NCBI RefSeq assembly: GCF_900186955.1
Contig: NZ_LT906438.1
Span: 3,472,001 to 3,536,000 of the forward strand
Source of the DNA: Bacillus pumilus
GTDB taxonomy: Bacteria > Bacillota > Bacilli > Bacillales > Bacillaceae
Length of the DNA: 64,000 nt
Direction of reading: 5' to 3'
Shown here: positions 8,002 to 17,230 of the stretch, in pieces
How the letters are laid out: each line of letters opens with the position of its first letter
How positions within the stretch are numbered: the first letter of the stretch is position 1
Program-made: the position numbers and the translations under genes
The notes under the pieces: generated by a model
Seen by the model: the letters and a program-made list of their open reading frames with translations, nothing else
The model's database searches: none
Told to the model about the DNA's origin: nothing

Positions 8002-9147
8002 CTACATATCTAGCAGTTTGCGTGAGATGACTAGGCGCTGGATTTCCTGTGTGCCTTCATAAATTTGGGTGATTTTTGCATCACGCATGTATCGTTCGAC
8101 TGGGTAATCCTTTGTATAGCCGTAGCCGCCGAAGATTTGGACGGCTTCTGTTGTTACCTTCATGGCTGTATCTCCAGCAAAGAGCTTGGACATAGCTGAT
8201 TCCTTTCCATACGGGAGCGCTTTCGTTTCGAGCCATGCTGCCTGATAAGTGAGCAGCCTAGATGCTTCAATTGCGGTTGCCATATCTGCGAGCTTAAAAG
8301 CAATTCCTTGATGCTGAATGATTGGTTTGCCGAATTGCTTTCGCTCCTTCGCATAATCGACTGCCGCATCAAGAGCGCCTTGTGCAATCCCAACAGCCTG
8401 TGCAGCAATACCGTTTCTTCCGCCATCGAGGGTCATCATAGCTATTTTAAAGCCTTCTCCTTCTTGTCCGAGCCGGTTTCTTTCATGAATCCGGCAATCT
8501 TCAAATCGAATTTCAGTCGTTGGCGATGAGCGAATGCCAAGTTTGCTTTCCTTTTTGCCGACCGAGAAACCCGGTGTCTCTTTTTCTACAATAAAGGCGG
8601 TCGTATTTCGAGATGTAGCTTCTTGGTCTGTCACAGCAAACACAATATAATAATCTGCAATGCCTCCATTTGTAATAAAGATTTTAGCACCGTTCAGGAC
8701 GTATTCACTGCCTGCTTTTACTGCCGTTGTCTTCATTCCGCCGGCATCTGAACCCGAACCGCTCTCAGTGAGTGCATATGCCCCTACCTTCTGTCCTTCT
8801 GCAAGCGGCTTTAAATAGGTCTCTTTTTGTTCATCTGTTCCGAAAGTATAGATAGGCCACGAGGCGAGAGAGGTGTGGGCGGAGAGGGTGACGCCTGTAG
8901 AGGCGCACACTCTTGAAAGCTCCTCCACTGCGATGACGTAGGCTAAATAATCACTTCCGATCCCGCCTACCTCTTCCGGCCAAGGAATGCCCGTTAAACC
9001 GAGCTCCGCCATTTGGCGAAAAATAGCTGGATCATACGTTTCTGTCTCGTCCCGCTCTGCTGCTGTTGGCTCTACTTCATTTTTCGCAAAATCCCTCACC
9101 ATTTTTTGAATCATTTCATGTTCATCACTTAATTGAAACTGCATCAT
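8002..9147 (-). CDS. acdA: Acyl-CoA dehydrogenase
   Basis: FAD enzyme that oxidizes a short or branched acyl-CoA to the trans-2-enoyl-CoA, passing electrons to electron-transfer flavoprotein. The 381-aa protein has the family signatures [20 protein letters not shown] and, near the C-terminus, [20 protein letters not shown]; the catalytic Glu is probably that in [10 protein letters not shown]. It is the last gene of the operon, 13 nt from a second acyl-CoA dehydrogenase. By position next to rpoE it corresponds to B. subtilis acdA, although mmgC is an equally close relative. Confidence 0.92.
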   Translation of the reverse strand: MMQFQLSDEHEMIQKMVRDFAKNEVEPTAAERDETETYDPAIFRQMAELGLTGIPWPEEVGGIGSDYLAYVIAVEELSRVCASTGVTLSAHTSLASWPIYTFGTDEQKETYLKPLAEGQKVGAYALTESGSGSDAGGMKTTAVKAGSEYVLNGAKIFITNGGIADYYIVFAVTDQEATSRNTTAFIVEKETPGFSVGKKESKLGIRSSPTTEIRFEDCRIHERNRLGQEGEGFKIAMMTLDGGRNGIAAQAVGIAQGALDAAVDYAKERKQFGKPIIQHQGIAFKLADMATAIEASRLLTYQAAWLETKALPYGKESAMSKLFAGDTAMKVTTEAVQIFGGYGYTKDYPVERYMRDAKITQIYEGTQEIQRLVISRKLLDM

Positions 9148-9160
9148 GAGCCACCTCGTT

Positions 9161-10273
9161 TCATATTAGCTGTTTACAAATGACCAGCCTTTGAATTTCA
9201 CTTGTTCCTTCATAGATCTCACAAACTTTCGCATCACGAAAGTAACGTTCTGCTTGATAGCGATTCGTATAACCGTCCATGCCGAGTAAATGGATCGCTT
9301 CTGTACTGATCTCAACCGCCGTTTTTGACGCAAATAGCTTTGCCATGGATGCTTCCTTTGTCACCGGACGATTCGCCTCTTTATAAAAAGCCGCTTGATA
9401 GACTAATAGTTTGGCAGCTTCAAGCTTCGCTGCCAAATCACCCAGCCGAATGGTCGTTTCTAGACCTGCCGGGTGCTGCTTTAAATACGTCACCGCTTCG
9501 GTTAATGCGGCTTCAGCTATACCGAGGCTTTGAGCCGCGATACCGATTCTCCCCGCATTTAAACTAGACATGGCTATGTGAAAGCCCTCTCCTTCTGCAC
9601 CGAGCAGCTGCTGTTTTTGAATCCGCACATCATCAAAATGAAGCGTGACAGTTTTTGACCCATGGAGCCCCATCTTTTTCTCATCTTTTCCGATCGTAAA
9701 TCCTGGTGTATCTTTCTCAACAATGAATGCCGATATATTTTTTTTCGCAGAAGCAGGATCTGTCACGGCAAAGACAAGATACAGTTCTGCTTCCCCGCCG
9801 CTTGTGATAAACATTTTTGTACCATTTAACACATAATGGTCGCCCGCCCGCTCTGCTCTTAACTGAATACTGGAGGCATCTGAGCCTGCCTTCGGTTCAG
9901 TCAGGCAAAATGCTCCCAGTTTCTGCCCGGATGCAAGCAGCGGAACATAGGATTCTTTTTGCTCATTCGTTCCAAAAGCCAAAATAGGCATCGTCACAAC
10001 AGATGTATGAACGGACACAATGACACCGATGGTCGCACTCACTTTGGATAATTCATGAATGGCGATGATATACGTTGTAAAATCTGCTCCTAAGCCTTGA
10101 TACGAAGCTGGTATTGGAATCCCCAGAAAGCCTTGTCGTCCCATTTCTCCTAAAAGTGTTCTTGGGAACTGACCTTGTTCCATGGCTTCCACTTCAGGGA
10201 ATATACGCTGTCTTGCAAATACTGCTGCCTGTTCTCTCCAGAGTCGCTGTTGATCCGTAAGCAAAACATCCAT
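9161..10273 (-). CDS. Acyl-CoA dehydrogenase, second paralogue
   Basis: Paralogue of the adjacent dehydrogenase, 370 aa, with [35 protein letters not shown] and [11 protein letters not shown] start it at the ATG at 10273 (MDVLLTDQQ), behind GGGGGAG; the open frame continues 33 codons upstream into the hydroxybutyryl-CoA dehydrogenase gene, but that extension has no ribosome site. Two adjacent acyl-CoA dehydrogenases suggest different chain lengths or branching. The substrate cannot be read from the sequence. Confidence 0.9.
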   Translation of the reverse strand: MDVLLTDQQRLWREQAAVFARQRIFPEVEAMEQGQFPRTLLGEMGRQGFLGIPIPASYQGLGADFTTYIIAIHELSKVSATIGVIVSVHTSVVTMPILAFGTNEQKESYVPLLASGQKLGAFCLTEPKAGSDASSIQLRAERAGDHYVLNGTKMFITSGGEAELYLVFAVTDPASAKKNISAFIVEKDTPGFTIGKDEKKMGLHGSKTVTLHFDDVRIQKQQLLGAEGEGFHIAMSSLNAGRIGIAAQSLGIAEAALTEAVTYLKQHPAGLETTIRLGDLAAKLEAAKLLVYQAAFYKEANRPVTKEASMAKLFASKTAVEISTEAIHLLGMDGYTNRYQAERYFRDAKVCEIYEGTSEIQRLVICKQLI

Positions 10274-10284
10274 TTTGACTCCCC

Positions 10285-11148
10285 CTATGAGTGGTCGTGG
10301 TATGTGTAAAAACCTCTCTTTGTCTTTTTGCCCAGCCAGCCTGCATTCACGTATTTTTTCAAAAGAGGACAAGGTCGATATTTGCTATCCCCAAGTCCCT
10401 CATGAAGGGTATTCATAATAAATAAACATGTATCTAGTCCGATGAAATCAGCGAGACGAAGTGGCCCCATTGGGTGATTCATTCCAAGCGTCATGACACC
10501 GTCAATGCTTTCTGCATCTGCCACGCCTTCATAAAGGGTGTAAATGGCTTCATTGATCATTGGCATCAATATGCGGTTTGATACAAACCCTGGGAAGTCT
10601 TCCACTTCAATTGGGGTTTTGTTTAATGTCTTTGCTGTTTCACAAACGAGTTGATACGTGTCGTCACTCGTTTGCAGCGCTCGAATGACCTCAACGAGTT
10701 TCATGACAGGCACCGGATTCATAAAATGCATGCCAATCACTTGCTCCGGTCTACTCGTAACAGCTGCTAATTCTGTGATCGACAAGGAGGATGTGTTTGT
10801 TGCAAATATCGTCTTCGCCTCTGCAAATTGATCAAGTGTCTCAAAGATTTGTTTTTTCACACTCATTTGTTCAGATGCAGCTTCAATCACTAAACGTGCC
10901 TGCTGCACGTCCTTTAAATCTGTAGATACGGCAAGCCGCTGCGTAATATCTCGGACTGCCTGATGGGCTAGCTTTCCTTTTTCTGCTCGTTTCGTCAGTT
11001 GTTTGGTCATGGAGGAAATGGCTCGATGAATCTGCTTTTCAGATGCATCATGCAGCAGGACTGTGTAGCCAGACTGAGCAAAAACTTGGGCAATGCCTGA
11101 TCCCATTTGACCAGCTCCAACGACCATGACGGTTTCTTCTGTACTCAT
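10285..11148 (-). CDS. mmgB: 3-hydroxybutyryl-CoA dehydrogenase
   Basis: NAD-dependent oxidation of 3-hydroxyacyl-CoA to acetoacetyl-CoA. The 287-aa protein has the Rossmann start VVGAGQMGSGIAQVFAQSG, the catalytic His in IGMHFMNPVPVMKLVE, and the C-terminal helical domain with GFVSNRILMPMINEA and GMNHPMGPLRLADFIG. The ribosome site is GGGAGG. It lies 19 nt after the thiolase gene, giving a consecutive beta-oxidation pair. It is related to Hbd of clostridia and MmgB of B. subtilis; the symbol is by similarity. Confidence 0.93.
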   Translation of the reverse strand: MSTEETVMVVGAGQMGSGIAQVFAQSGYTVLLHDASEKQIHRAISSMTKQLTKRAEKGKLAHQAVRDITQRLAVSTDLKDVQQARLVIEAASEQMSVKKQIFETLDQFAEAKTIFATNTSSLSITELAAVTSRPEQVIGMHFMNPVPVMKLVEVIRALQTSDDTYQLVCETAKTLNKTPIEVEDFPGFVSNRILMPMINEAIYTLYEGVADAESIDGVMTLGMNHPMGPLRLADFIGLDTCLFIMNTLHEGLGDSKYRPCPLLKKYVNAGWLGKKTKRGFYTYHDHS

Positions 11149-11167
11149 GACGATGAACGCCTCCCTT

Positions 11168-12343
11168 TTAATCTACCTTTATCATGATGGCATCTCCTTG
11201 ACCGCCTCCACTGCAAATCGCCGCAATGCCAATACCGCCGCCTCTTTGTTTTAATGCATGAATCAAGGTCAATATGATCCGTGTTCCGCTTGCTCCAATG
11301 GGATGACCAAGCGCAACTGCACCACCGTTGATATTCATTTTCCGCCGGTCCAGCCCGATTATTTTTTCACATGCCAGCGCCACAGCTGAGAAGGCCTCAT
11401 TGATTTCAAATAGATCGATATCCTCTAGGCGCTTGCCTGTTTTCTGTAAAATTTTCTCGATAGCAAAGGCTGGTGTTTTCGGAAAATCCTTTGCCTCTAC
11501 AGCTACCTGCGTATGACCAAGCACGATTGCCAATGGCTTGACGTCATGCTGCTTTGCATATGTGTCTTTCATTAAAAGAAGCGCACTTGCTCCATCATTG
11601 ACACCTGGTGCATTTCCAGCGGTAATGGTACCCGTTTGATCAAAAACAGGCATGAGCTTTGACAGCCGTTCATATGACGTATCACGACGCGGGGATTCAT
11701 CTTCTGTCATCAGCCGCTCTCCCGTTTTCGTCTTGACGGTGACGGGAGTGATTTCATGCTGAAAAAAGTCGTTTTTCTGCGCTTCGATCGCTCGTTCATG
11801 ACTTCTTAATGCCCAAAGGTCTTGCTCTTCCCGCGTGATACCGAGCTCCTTCGCAGCCATGCTCCCATACTCACCCATATGAACGCCTGTAAACGAACAG
11901 GTTAATCCATCTAAAATCATCGCATCTTGTACCGCACCATCTCCCATTTTGTAGCCCCATCGCGCTTTTTTTAGCAAATAAGGGGCGTCTGACATGGATT
12001 CCATACCGCCCGCTACGATGACCTCCGCATCTCCAGCTCGGATGATTTGATCTGCTGTGCTCACACTGCGCATTCCTGATGCACAGACTTTATTGATGGT
12101 TTGCGTCGGAACGGACCACGGAAGATCAGCATATCTTGCTGCTTGCCTTGAAGGAATCTGACCTTGTCCTCCCTGCAAAACACTTCCCATGATGACCTCA
12201 TCCACATGATGTGATCCCTGCACTCTTTCCAGCGCAGCCTTGATTGCCACTCCGCCTAGTTCTGCGGCAGTCAATCCGCTGAAAGCACCGCCTAGTTTTC
12301 CAAATGGTGTTCTTGCTCCAGATACAATGACCGTCTGACTCAT
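11168..12343 (-). CDS. mmgA: Acetyl-CoA acetyltransferase (thiolase)
   Basis: Thiolase that cleaves acetoacetyl-CoA to two acetyl-CoA, or the reverse. The 391-aa protein carries the nucleophile Cys in NKVCASGMRSV, the His of NINGGAVALGHPIGASG and the second Cys in AAICSGGGQG. The ribosome site GGGAGGG precedes the ATG. It is first in the mmgAB-like part of the operon, with a cre site directly upstream. Together with the following dehydrogenases it makes a short-chain acyl-CoA degradation set. Confidence 0.94.
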   Translation of the reverse strand: MSQTVIVSGARTPFGKLGGAFSGLTAAELGGVAIKAALERVQGSHHVDEVIMGSVLQGGQGQIPSRQAARYADLPWSVPTQTINKVCASGMRSVSTADQIIRAGDAEVIVAGGMESMSDAPYLLKKARWGYKMGDGAVQDAMILDGLTCSFTGVHMGEYGSMAAKELGITREEQDLWALRSHERAIEAQKNDFFQHEITPVTVKTKTGERLMTEDESPRRDTSYERLSKLMPVFDQTGTITAGNAPGVNDGASALLLMKDTYAKQHDVKPLAIVLGHTQVAVEAKDFPKTPAFAIEKILQKTGKRLEDIDLFEINEAFSAVALACEKIIGLDRRKMNINGGAVALGHPIGASGTRIILTLIHALKQRGGGIGIAAICSGGGQGDAIMIKVD

Positions 12344-12360
12344 GTATGTTCCCTCCCGTT

Positions 12361-12374
12361 TGTTACCGCTTACA
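12361..12374 (-). promoter_or_regulatory. Catabolite repression (cre) site
   Basis: TGTAAGCGGTAACA on the minus strand, 18 nt before the thiolase start, matches the cre consensus TGWAANCGNTNWCA at every defined position. CcpA bound here would block the thiolase operon when sugar is plentiful; mmgA of B. subtilis is under the same kind of control. Confidence 0.8.
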
Positions 12375-12410
12375 TATTATCTAAACAGCAGATGTACAGC
12401 GCCATGTATA

Positions 12411-12440
12411 AGCCGATGAACATTCTATTCATCGGCCTGT
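12411..12440 (-). terminator. Hairpin between fadF and thiolase genes
   Basis: Stem GCCGATGAA / TTCATCGGC, 6 nt past the fadF stop. On the minus strand the T-run is poor (TTATACAT), so termination may be partial. Confidence 0.5.
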
Positions 12441-12445
12441 TTTGT

Positions 12446-14557
12446 TTACGAAACCTGCTTTCCAGCCTCGCCAAACACTGATTTTTCAAGAAGTTCTGCG
12501 ACATCAAATGTGCCTACCTGCTCCTCTACTTCCTTCGCCTTCGTGCCATCTCCCAGCATGGTTAAGCAATAAGGGCATCCGGAGCTGATGATGGACGGCT
12601 GCACCTGTAACGCCTGCTCCGTTCGGGCAGTGTTAATCCGGGTACCCGTCTCTTCTTCCATCCACATTAAGCCCCCGCCGGCACCGCAGCACATACCGGT
12701 TTCACGATGACGCTCCATTTCTCTCAGCGTCACACCAGGAATGGCTTTTAAAATGTCTCTTGGCGGATCATACACCTCGTTATATCTGCCTAGGTAGCAA
12801 GAGTCGTGGAAGGTGATGACCTCATTCACTTCATGTACAGGCGTTAGCTTCCCTTCTTGCACTAGCTCTGCCAGTAATTCTGTATGATGATACACTTCTG
12901 CCTCTAGCCCGAAGTCTGGATACTCATTTTTAAATAAATTATAGGCGTGCGGATCAATCGTAACGATCTTTGTGACACCGTTTTTTTGGAATTCTTCAAT
13001 GTTTTTTGCAGCAAGCTCTTGGAATAAAAATTCGTTTCCAAGCCTTCTTGGTGTATCACCAGAGTTTTTCTCCTTATTGCCTAGGATGGCAAAGGAGACT
13101 CCTGCTTCGTTGAGAAGCTTTGCAAAGGCAAGCGCAATCTTTTGGCTTCGATTGTCGTATGCCCCCATTGAACCAACCCAGAATAAATAATCGAAGGTTT
13201 GATCTGCTTTTTTCAGCTCTTTTACTGTCGGCACGTGCACATCTTCTCTCAGTTCACGCCAATTTTCTCTTTCTTTCCGGTTCAATCCCCACGGGTTCCC
13301 TTGGCGCTCTATACTTGTCATGGCACGCTGTGCATCTGCATCCATTTTCCCTTCGGTCAGCACAAGATATCTGCGCATATCAATAATCTTGTCGACGTGT
13401 TCATTCATGACAGGGCATTGGTCTTCACAGTTTCGGCACGTCGTACATGCCCAAATTTCTTCCTCTGTAATGACTTCACCAATAAGAGAAGGATGATACA
13501 TCGAGCTGGCAGCCGATTCCTCTGCACCTGCTCCTCTCGCCTGAAGCGCCAGTTGATTTCCTGTTGTCTGCCTGAAGGCAAGCTGCGGAACCCAAGGCGT
13601 CTTCGATGTAATGGCGGCCCCTTTATTGGTTAAATGATCTCTTAACCTTAAAATCAAATCCATAGGAGACAGCATTTTCCCTGTACCTGTTGCTGGGCAC
13701 ATATTTGTGCAGCGCCCGCATTCCACACAAGCGTAAAGGTCGATCAGCTGTGACTGACGGAAGTCTTCAATTTTTCCCACACCGAAGGTCTCTTGTGTCT
13801 CATCTTCAAAATCAATTTTTTGCAGCTTGCCTGGCGGGTCTAATCTGCTGGCAAATACGTTCACCGGCCCTGCAATGAGGTGAGCATGCTTTGACTGCGG
13901 GACATACACTAAGAATGTCAGCAAAATCAGGAGATGCACCCACCATGCGACATAAAAAACAACCGTTGCCGCAAGAGGTGAAATACCGCCCAGCAAGAAA
14001 GCAATACTGGATGCGATTGGCTCCGTTGGTGATAAAGAGTGTCCATGCCAGATGATATTCATCCCGTTCCCAAGTAAAACGGTCAGCATCAAGCCGCCAA
14101 TAAATAAAAGCACTAGACCGGATTTAAAGCCACGCTTTAAACGGACAAGCTTCTCCACATACCTTCTATGGAACGCCCAAACAACAGCTACTAAAATGAG
14201 AAGTGTGACTACCTCTTGGAAAAAGGTAAAGACACCGTAAAGCGGACCTAAAGGGAGTCCGCTGCCTGGAACGAGTCCCTTCATAATAAAATCAAGGGCT
14301 CCGAACTGTACAAGGATAAATCCGTAGAAAAACAGCACATGAATGATGCCGCTCTTCTTGTCCTTTAACAGCTTCTTTTGCCCAAATACATTGACCCAAA
14401 CACGCTCTAAGCGTTTTTTCATGTCTTGTTGGAACTCTTCTTTTTTACCAAGACGAATGTACGCTGCTCGTGTTCGAATGAGATAAATAAACAAATACAC
14501 AGCGTAAGCGGTCACCGCCGCAAATGCGATCATGTTCATGATTAAAAGGCTATTCAT
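12446..14557 (-). CDS. fadF: Iron-sulfur oxidoreductase FadF
   Basis: Membrane-bound oxidoreductase thought to pass electrons from acyl-CoA oxidation (via ETF) to the quinone pool. The 703-aa protein has about six N-terminal membrane helices, two 4Fe-4S motifs (CVECGRCTNMCPA and CTTCRNCEDQCPV), and two C-terminal CCG-type cysteine clusters (including MCCGAGGGLMW and SGCPYC). The start at 14557 is chosen for its GGGGG-AGCAAG ribosome site; 21 further codons upstream are open but unsupported. In B. subtilis fadF is a FadR-repressed gene at the head of fadF-acdA-rpoE. Confidence 0.92.
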   Translation of the reverse strand: MNSLLIMNMIAFAAVTAYAVYLFIYLIRTRAAYIRLGKKEEFQQDMKKRLERVWVNVFGQKKLLKDKKSGIIHVLFFYGFILVQFGALDFIMKGLVPGSGLPLGPLYGVFTFFQEVVTLLILVAVVWAFHRRYVEKLVRLKRGFKSGLVLLFIGGLMLTVLLGNGMNIIWHGHSLSPTEPIASSIAFLLGGISPLAATVVFYVAWWVHLLILLTFLVYVPQSKHAHLIAGPVNVFASRLDPPGKLQKIDFEDETQETFGVGKIEDFRQSQLIDLYACVECGRCTNMCPATGTGKMLSPMDLILRLRDHLTNKGAAITSKTPWVPQLAFRQTTGNQLALQARGAGAEESAASSMYHPSLIGEVITEEEIWACTTCRNCEDQCPVMNEHVDKIIDMRRYLVLTEGKMDADAQRAMTSIERQGNPWGLNRKERENWRELREDVHVPTVKELKKADQTFDYLFWVGSMGAYDNRSQKIALAFAKLLNEAGVSFAILGNKEKNSGDTPRRLGNEFLFQELAAKNIEEFQKNGVTKIVTIDPHAYNLFKNEYPDFGLEAEVYHHTELLAELVQEGKLTPVHEVNEVITFHDSCYLGRYNEVYDPPRDILKAIPGVTLREMERHRETGMCCGAGGGLMWMEEETGTRINTARTEQALQVQPSIISSGCPYCLTMLGDGTKAKEVEEQVGTFDVAELLEKSVFGEAGKQVS

Positions 14558-14615
14558 CTTGCTCCCCCTTTCATTCCCCAAAACCCACTTTGTTCCGTTT
14601 CCATGTTGTACCTCT

Positions 14616-14645
14616 ATCATAAATAATGAATGAGTATTCAGTCAA
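14616..14645 (-). promoter_or_regulatory. fadF promoter
   Basis: TTGACT (14645-14640), 18-nt spacer and TATGAT (14621-14616), 59 nt ahead of the fadF start. The FadR-like box covers the -35 and most of the spacer. Confidence 0.7.
14627..14644. promoter_or_regulatory. FadR-type operator
   Basis: TGAATGAGTATTCAGTCA differs at one position from the B. subtilis FadR box TGAATGANTANTCATTCA. It overlaps the fadF promoter, so long-chain acyl-CoA should relieve repression. It lies in the divergent fadF-clsB region and could also touch clsB. Confidence 0.85.
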
Positions 14646-14700
14646 TATTTTTTACACGTTTGGGTACACTATTGAAATATGCAAAAAAGGAGGAAGCAAC

Positions 14701-15897
14701 ATGATCGCATTGATCATCCTACTCGTACTCATTGTCATCGTTTGCCTCATATTGTTAGACCTTTATATGGGAAAGAAATATTTTTCTACCCGCGCTTTTG
14801 AACGATCTTTTGATCAAACAAGCGGTGATGCCGCCTTTTATCATGATGGCGAACCACTCTTTGATCAGCTGCTCACCGATATTCAGCACGCCTCTTCTTC
14901 TATTCATATGATGTTCTTTATTGTAAAGAACGACAAGATTGGTCAAAGGGTGTTACAAGCTTTGAAAACAAAAGCGGAACAAGGGGTTTCAGTCTTTTTG
15001 CTGACCGATCGACTAGGGTCCTATCCGTTTGATCAAAAGTCCATCGACATGCTAGAGAAAAGTGGCATCCAATTTTACTTTTTAAATAAGCCTCGTTTCC
15101 CTTTTTTGATTTATCGGTTAAACATGAGAAATCATCGTAAAATCACGGTGATTGATGGAAAGATTGGCTATATTGGCGGGTTTAATATTGGCGATGAATA
15201 TGTTGGGAAAAAGGGTCGGTTTGGCATTTGGAAGGATTATCATTTGCGCATGACGGGGCAAGTTGTCGCAGATCTCCAGCATGTGTTTTTGAATGATTTA
15301 TACCGGACATCTGGTATTCATCAGCTGCAATATGAGGTTTTTCCTGCTTTGGAACCGGGAACACTACAATGCACAACACGCGCGACTGCTGGTTTTTCTT
15401 TAGAAGCTTTGTTCCTCAAAGATATTCAGCAGGCGAGGAAACAGATCATCATCTGTACACCTTACTTTATTCCATCTGCTCCTCTTCTGAGTGCACTGCT
15501 TGATGCACGAAAGCGGGGCGTCACGGTTGAAATCATCATCCCAATGAAAGCAGATCATCCCCTCGTCAAAGAGGCTGGATTTCATTATTTGAAGGACCTC
15601 ATTGCCTCCGGCTGCCTTGTTTATCGTTTTTATAAAGGATTTTATCATGCAAAAGCCATTCTAATTGACCAGAGACGCTGTATCATCAGTACGGCAAATT
15701 TTGATAAACGCAGCTTGTTTTTAAACGAGGAAGTAGACGTCGCCATTGATGATGTCGACTTTACTGCACACGTAGAAGAAAAAATTCGCGAGCATATAGA
15801 AGTGTCTGAGCTTATGACAGAGGAGAAATTGACACAGCGTCCGCTTTTGTCACGTCCGCTGGAATGGGTTGGCGCCATTTTCTCGTACTTTTTATAA
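14701..15897 (+). CDS. clsB: Cardiolipin synthase-like phospholipase D protein
   Basis: Phospholipase D family enzyme of 398 aa, equal to B. subtilis YwjE/ClsB, a minor cardiolipin synthase. It has one N-terminal membrane helix and two HKD motifs: NHRKITVIDGKIGYIGGFN and YHAKAILIDQRRCIISTANF. I begin it at 14701, behind AAAGGAGG; an upstream in-frame ATG at 14626 lies in the promoter region. The endonuclease gene follows after 12 nt in the same operon, as in B. subtilis. Confidence 0.92.
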   Translation: MIALIILLVLIVIVCLILLDLYMGKKYFSTRAFERSFDQTSGDAAFYHDGEPLFDQLLTDIQHASSSIHMMFFIVKNDKIGQRVLQALKTKAEQGVSVFLLTDRLGSYPFDQKSIDMLEKSGIQFYFLNKPRFPFLIYRLNMRNHRKITVIDGKIGYIGGFNIGDEYVGKKGRFGIWKDYHLRMTGQVVADLQHVFLNDLYRTSGIHQLQYEVFPALEPGTLQCTTRATAGFSLEALFLKDIQQARKQIIICTPYFIPSAPLLSALLDARKRGVTVEIIIPMKADHPLVKEAGFHYLKDLIASGCLVYRFYKGFYHAKAILIDQRRCIISTANFDKRSLFLNEEVDVAIDDVDFTAHVEEKIREHIEVSELMTEEKLTQRPLLSRPLEWVGAIFSYFL

Positions 15898-15909
15898 AGG
15901 AGCTGACCT

Positions 15910-16872
15910 ATGCGTTATCGATTTGGTTATGTATCCAATGCCGTCACCTTGTGGGAGGCTTCTCCTGCCAAGTCGCTGACCTTTGCAAGATACAGCAAGC
16001 TCTCGAAGGAAGAGAGAGAAGAGGCTTTATTACGAACAACAAAGGCCAATCTCGTGAATACATTAAGAACGCTTTACTTTGCCATTGCTCATGATATCCC
16101 GCTTTACCGTTTTTCGAGTTCGATCGTCCCGCTTGCGACCCATCCCGAGGTACGCTGGGACTTTGTGACACCTTTTCAAAAGGAGTTTCTTGAAATTGGC
16201 GAGTTGGTGAAACGGCATGAACTGCGTGTGAGCTTTCACCCCAATCAATTCACCTTGTTTACTAGCCCCAAGCCTTCAATCACAGAAAATGCCGTGATTG
16301 ATATGACGTACCATTATCAAATGCTTGAGGCGATGAAGCTCGAAAAGGAAGGCTATATGAACATTCATGTGGGCGGTGCGTACGGTGATAAAGAATCGGC
16401 GCTTCAACGTTTTGATGAAAATATCAAACAGCTTCCGGCGCATATCAAGGCAAGAATGACGCTTGAGAATGATGACAAAACGTATACGTCGTTAGAAACC
16501 CTTGGTGTATGTGAAAAGCACGGTATTCCCTTTGTTTTTGATTACCATCATCACGTGGCCAATAAAGATGACGATGCCGCGCTTGAAGACATCCTGCCAA
16601 GAATGTTCGACACTTGGACGAGCACTGGAATTCCGCCTAAAATCCATTTATCCTCACCGAAATCAGAAAAAGCCATACGCAGTCATGCAGATGGTGTAGA
16701 TATGTCCTTTGTCTTACCGCTTTTTCATGCATTAAAACCGTATGGGCGTGATATAGATTTTATGATTGAGGCGAAGTTAAAGGATCAGGCACTGCTCCGA
16801 CTTGTCGAAGAGCTGTCTGCGATAAGAGGCAACAAGCGAACCGGCGGAGGAACCATTGAGTGGAAATCATAG
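15910..16872 (+). CDS. uvsE: UV DNA damage endonuclease
   Basis: UvsE/UVDE family TIM-barrel endonuclease that nicks DNA 5' of UV photoproducts. The 320-aa length matches the family. It shows the metal-site His and Glu residues in [40 protein letters not shown] and [10 protein letters not shown]. The ribosome site AAAGGAG precedes the ATG. It forms an operon with clsB. In B. subtilis (YwjD) it helps spores survive UV. Confidence 0.95.
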   Translation: MRYRFGYVSNAVTLWEASPAKSLTFARYSKLSKEEREEALLRTTKANLVNTLRTLYFAIAHDIPLYRFSSSIVPLATHPEVRWDFVTPFQKEFLEIGELVKRHELRVSFHPNQFTLFTSPKPSITENAVIDMTYHYQMLEAMKLEKEGYMNIHVGGAYGDKESALQRFDENIKQLPAHIKARMTLENDDKTYTSLETLGVCEKHGIPFVFDYHHHVANKDDDAALEDILPRMFDTWTSTGIPPKIHLSSPKSEKAIRSHADGVDMSFVLPLFHALKPYGRDIDFMIEAKLKDQALLRLVEELSAIRGNKRTGGGTIEWKS

Positions 16873-16878
16873 AGAAAG

Positions 16879-16904
16879 GTTTATCTCTGTTCAAACAGGG
16901 GTAA
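16879..16904 (+). promoter_or_regulatory. Sigma-B type promoter of ywjC
   Basis: GTTTAT, 14-nt spacer, GGGTAA; one mismatch in each half against GTTTAA-N14-GGGTAT. ywjC of B. subtilis belongs to the general stress regulon, which fits. Confidence 0.75.
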
Positions 16905-16945
16905 CAAAGCTATTGTGAGAAAGTTATTAACAGGAGGATATGAAG

Positions 16946-17200
16946 ATGTCTCAAATCTATTCAATCCAAATCGCTGCGAAAGCATTGAATTTACATAAGC
17001 TTATTTCTCTTTATGAAAAATGCCACCAGGCTCAACATCGTCTATATGTGTATTCTAAAAAAACAATGTGTAACATCAAGAACATCGTAGAGCTTGAAAC
17101 CTTCAGGCTCACTCATTTAGAATCTGACTACTTAATTGTCGTAGAGGGAAAAAAAGCGCAAGATCTCTTGCAGCCATTTGAAAAAGAGAAAGTTTCATAA
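16946..17200 (+). CDS. ywjC: YwjC-like small stress protein
   Basis: Small soluble protein of 84 aa with no motif I recognise. Its position directly after uvsE and its size match B. subtilis ywjC, of unknown function. I use the ATG at 16946, 8 nt after AGGAGG; the ATG at 16940 is too close to that site. A sigma-B-like promoter at 16879-16904 suggests expression under general stress. It is monocistronic, ending in a strong hairpin. Confidence 0.75.
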   Translation: MSQIYSIQIAAKALNLHKLISLYEKCHQAQHRLYVYSKKTMCNIKNIVELETFRLTHLESDYLIVVEGKKAQDLLQPFEKEKVS

Positions 17201-17230
17201 AAAAGAGCAGCCATCAGGCCGCTCTTTTGT
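17199..17230. terminator. Bidirectional terminator between ywjC and the S66 gene
   Basis: AAAAGAGC-A-GCC ATCA GGC-C-GCTCTTTT with A and T tracts on both sides; serves the two convergent genes. Confidence 0.85.

Noticed and set aside
13120..13633. Long plus-strand frames opposite fadF
   Set aside because: Shadow frames; fadF has full motif support.
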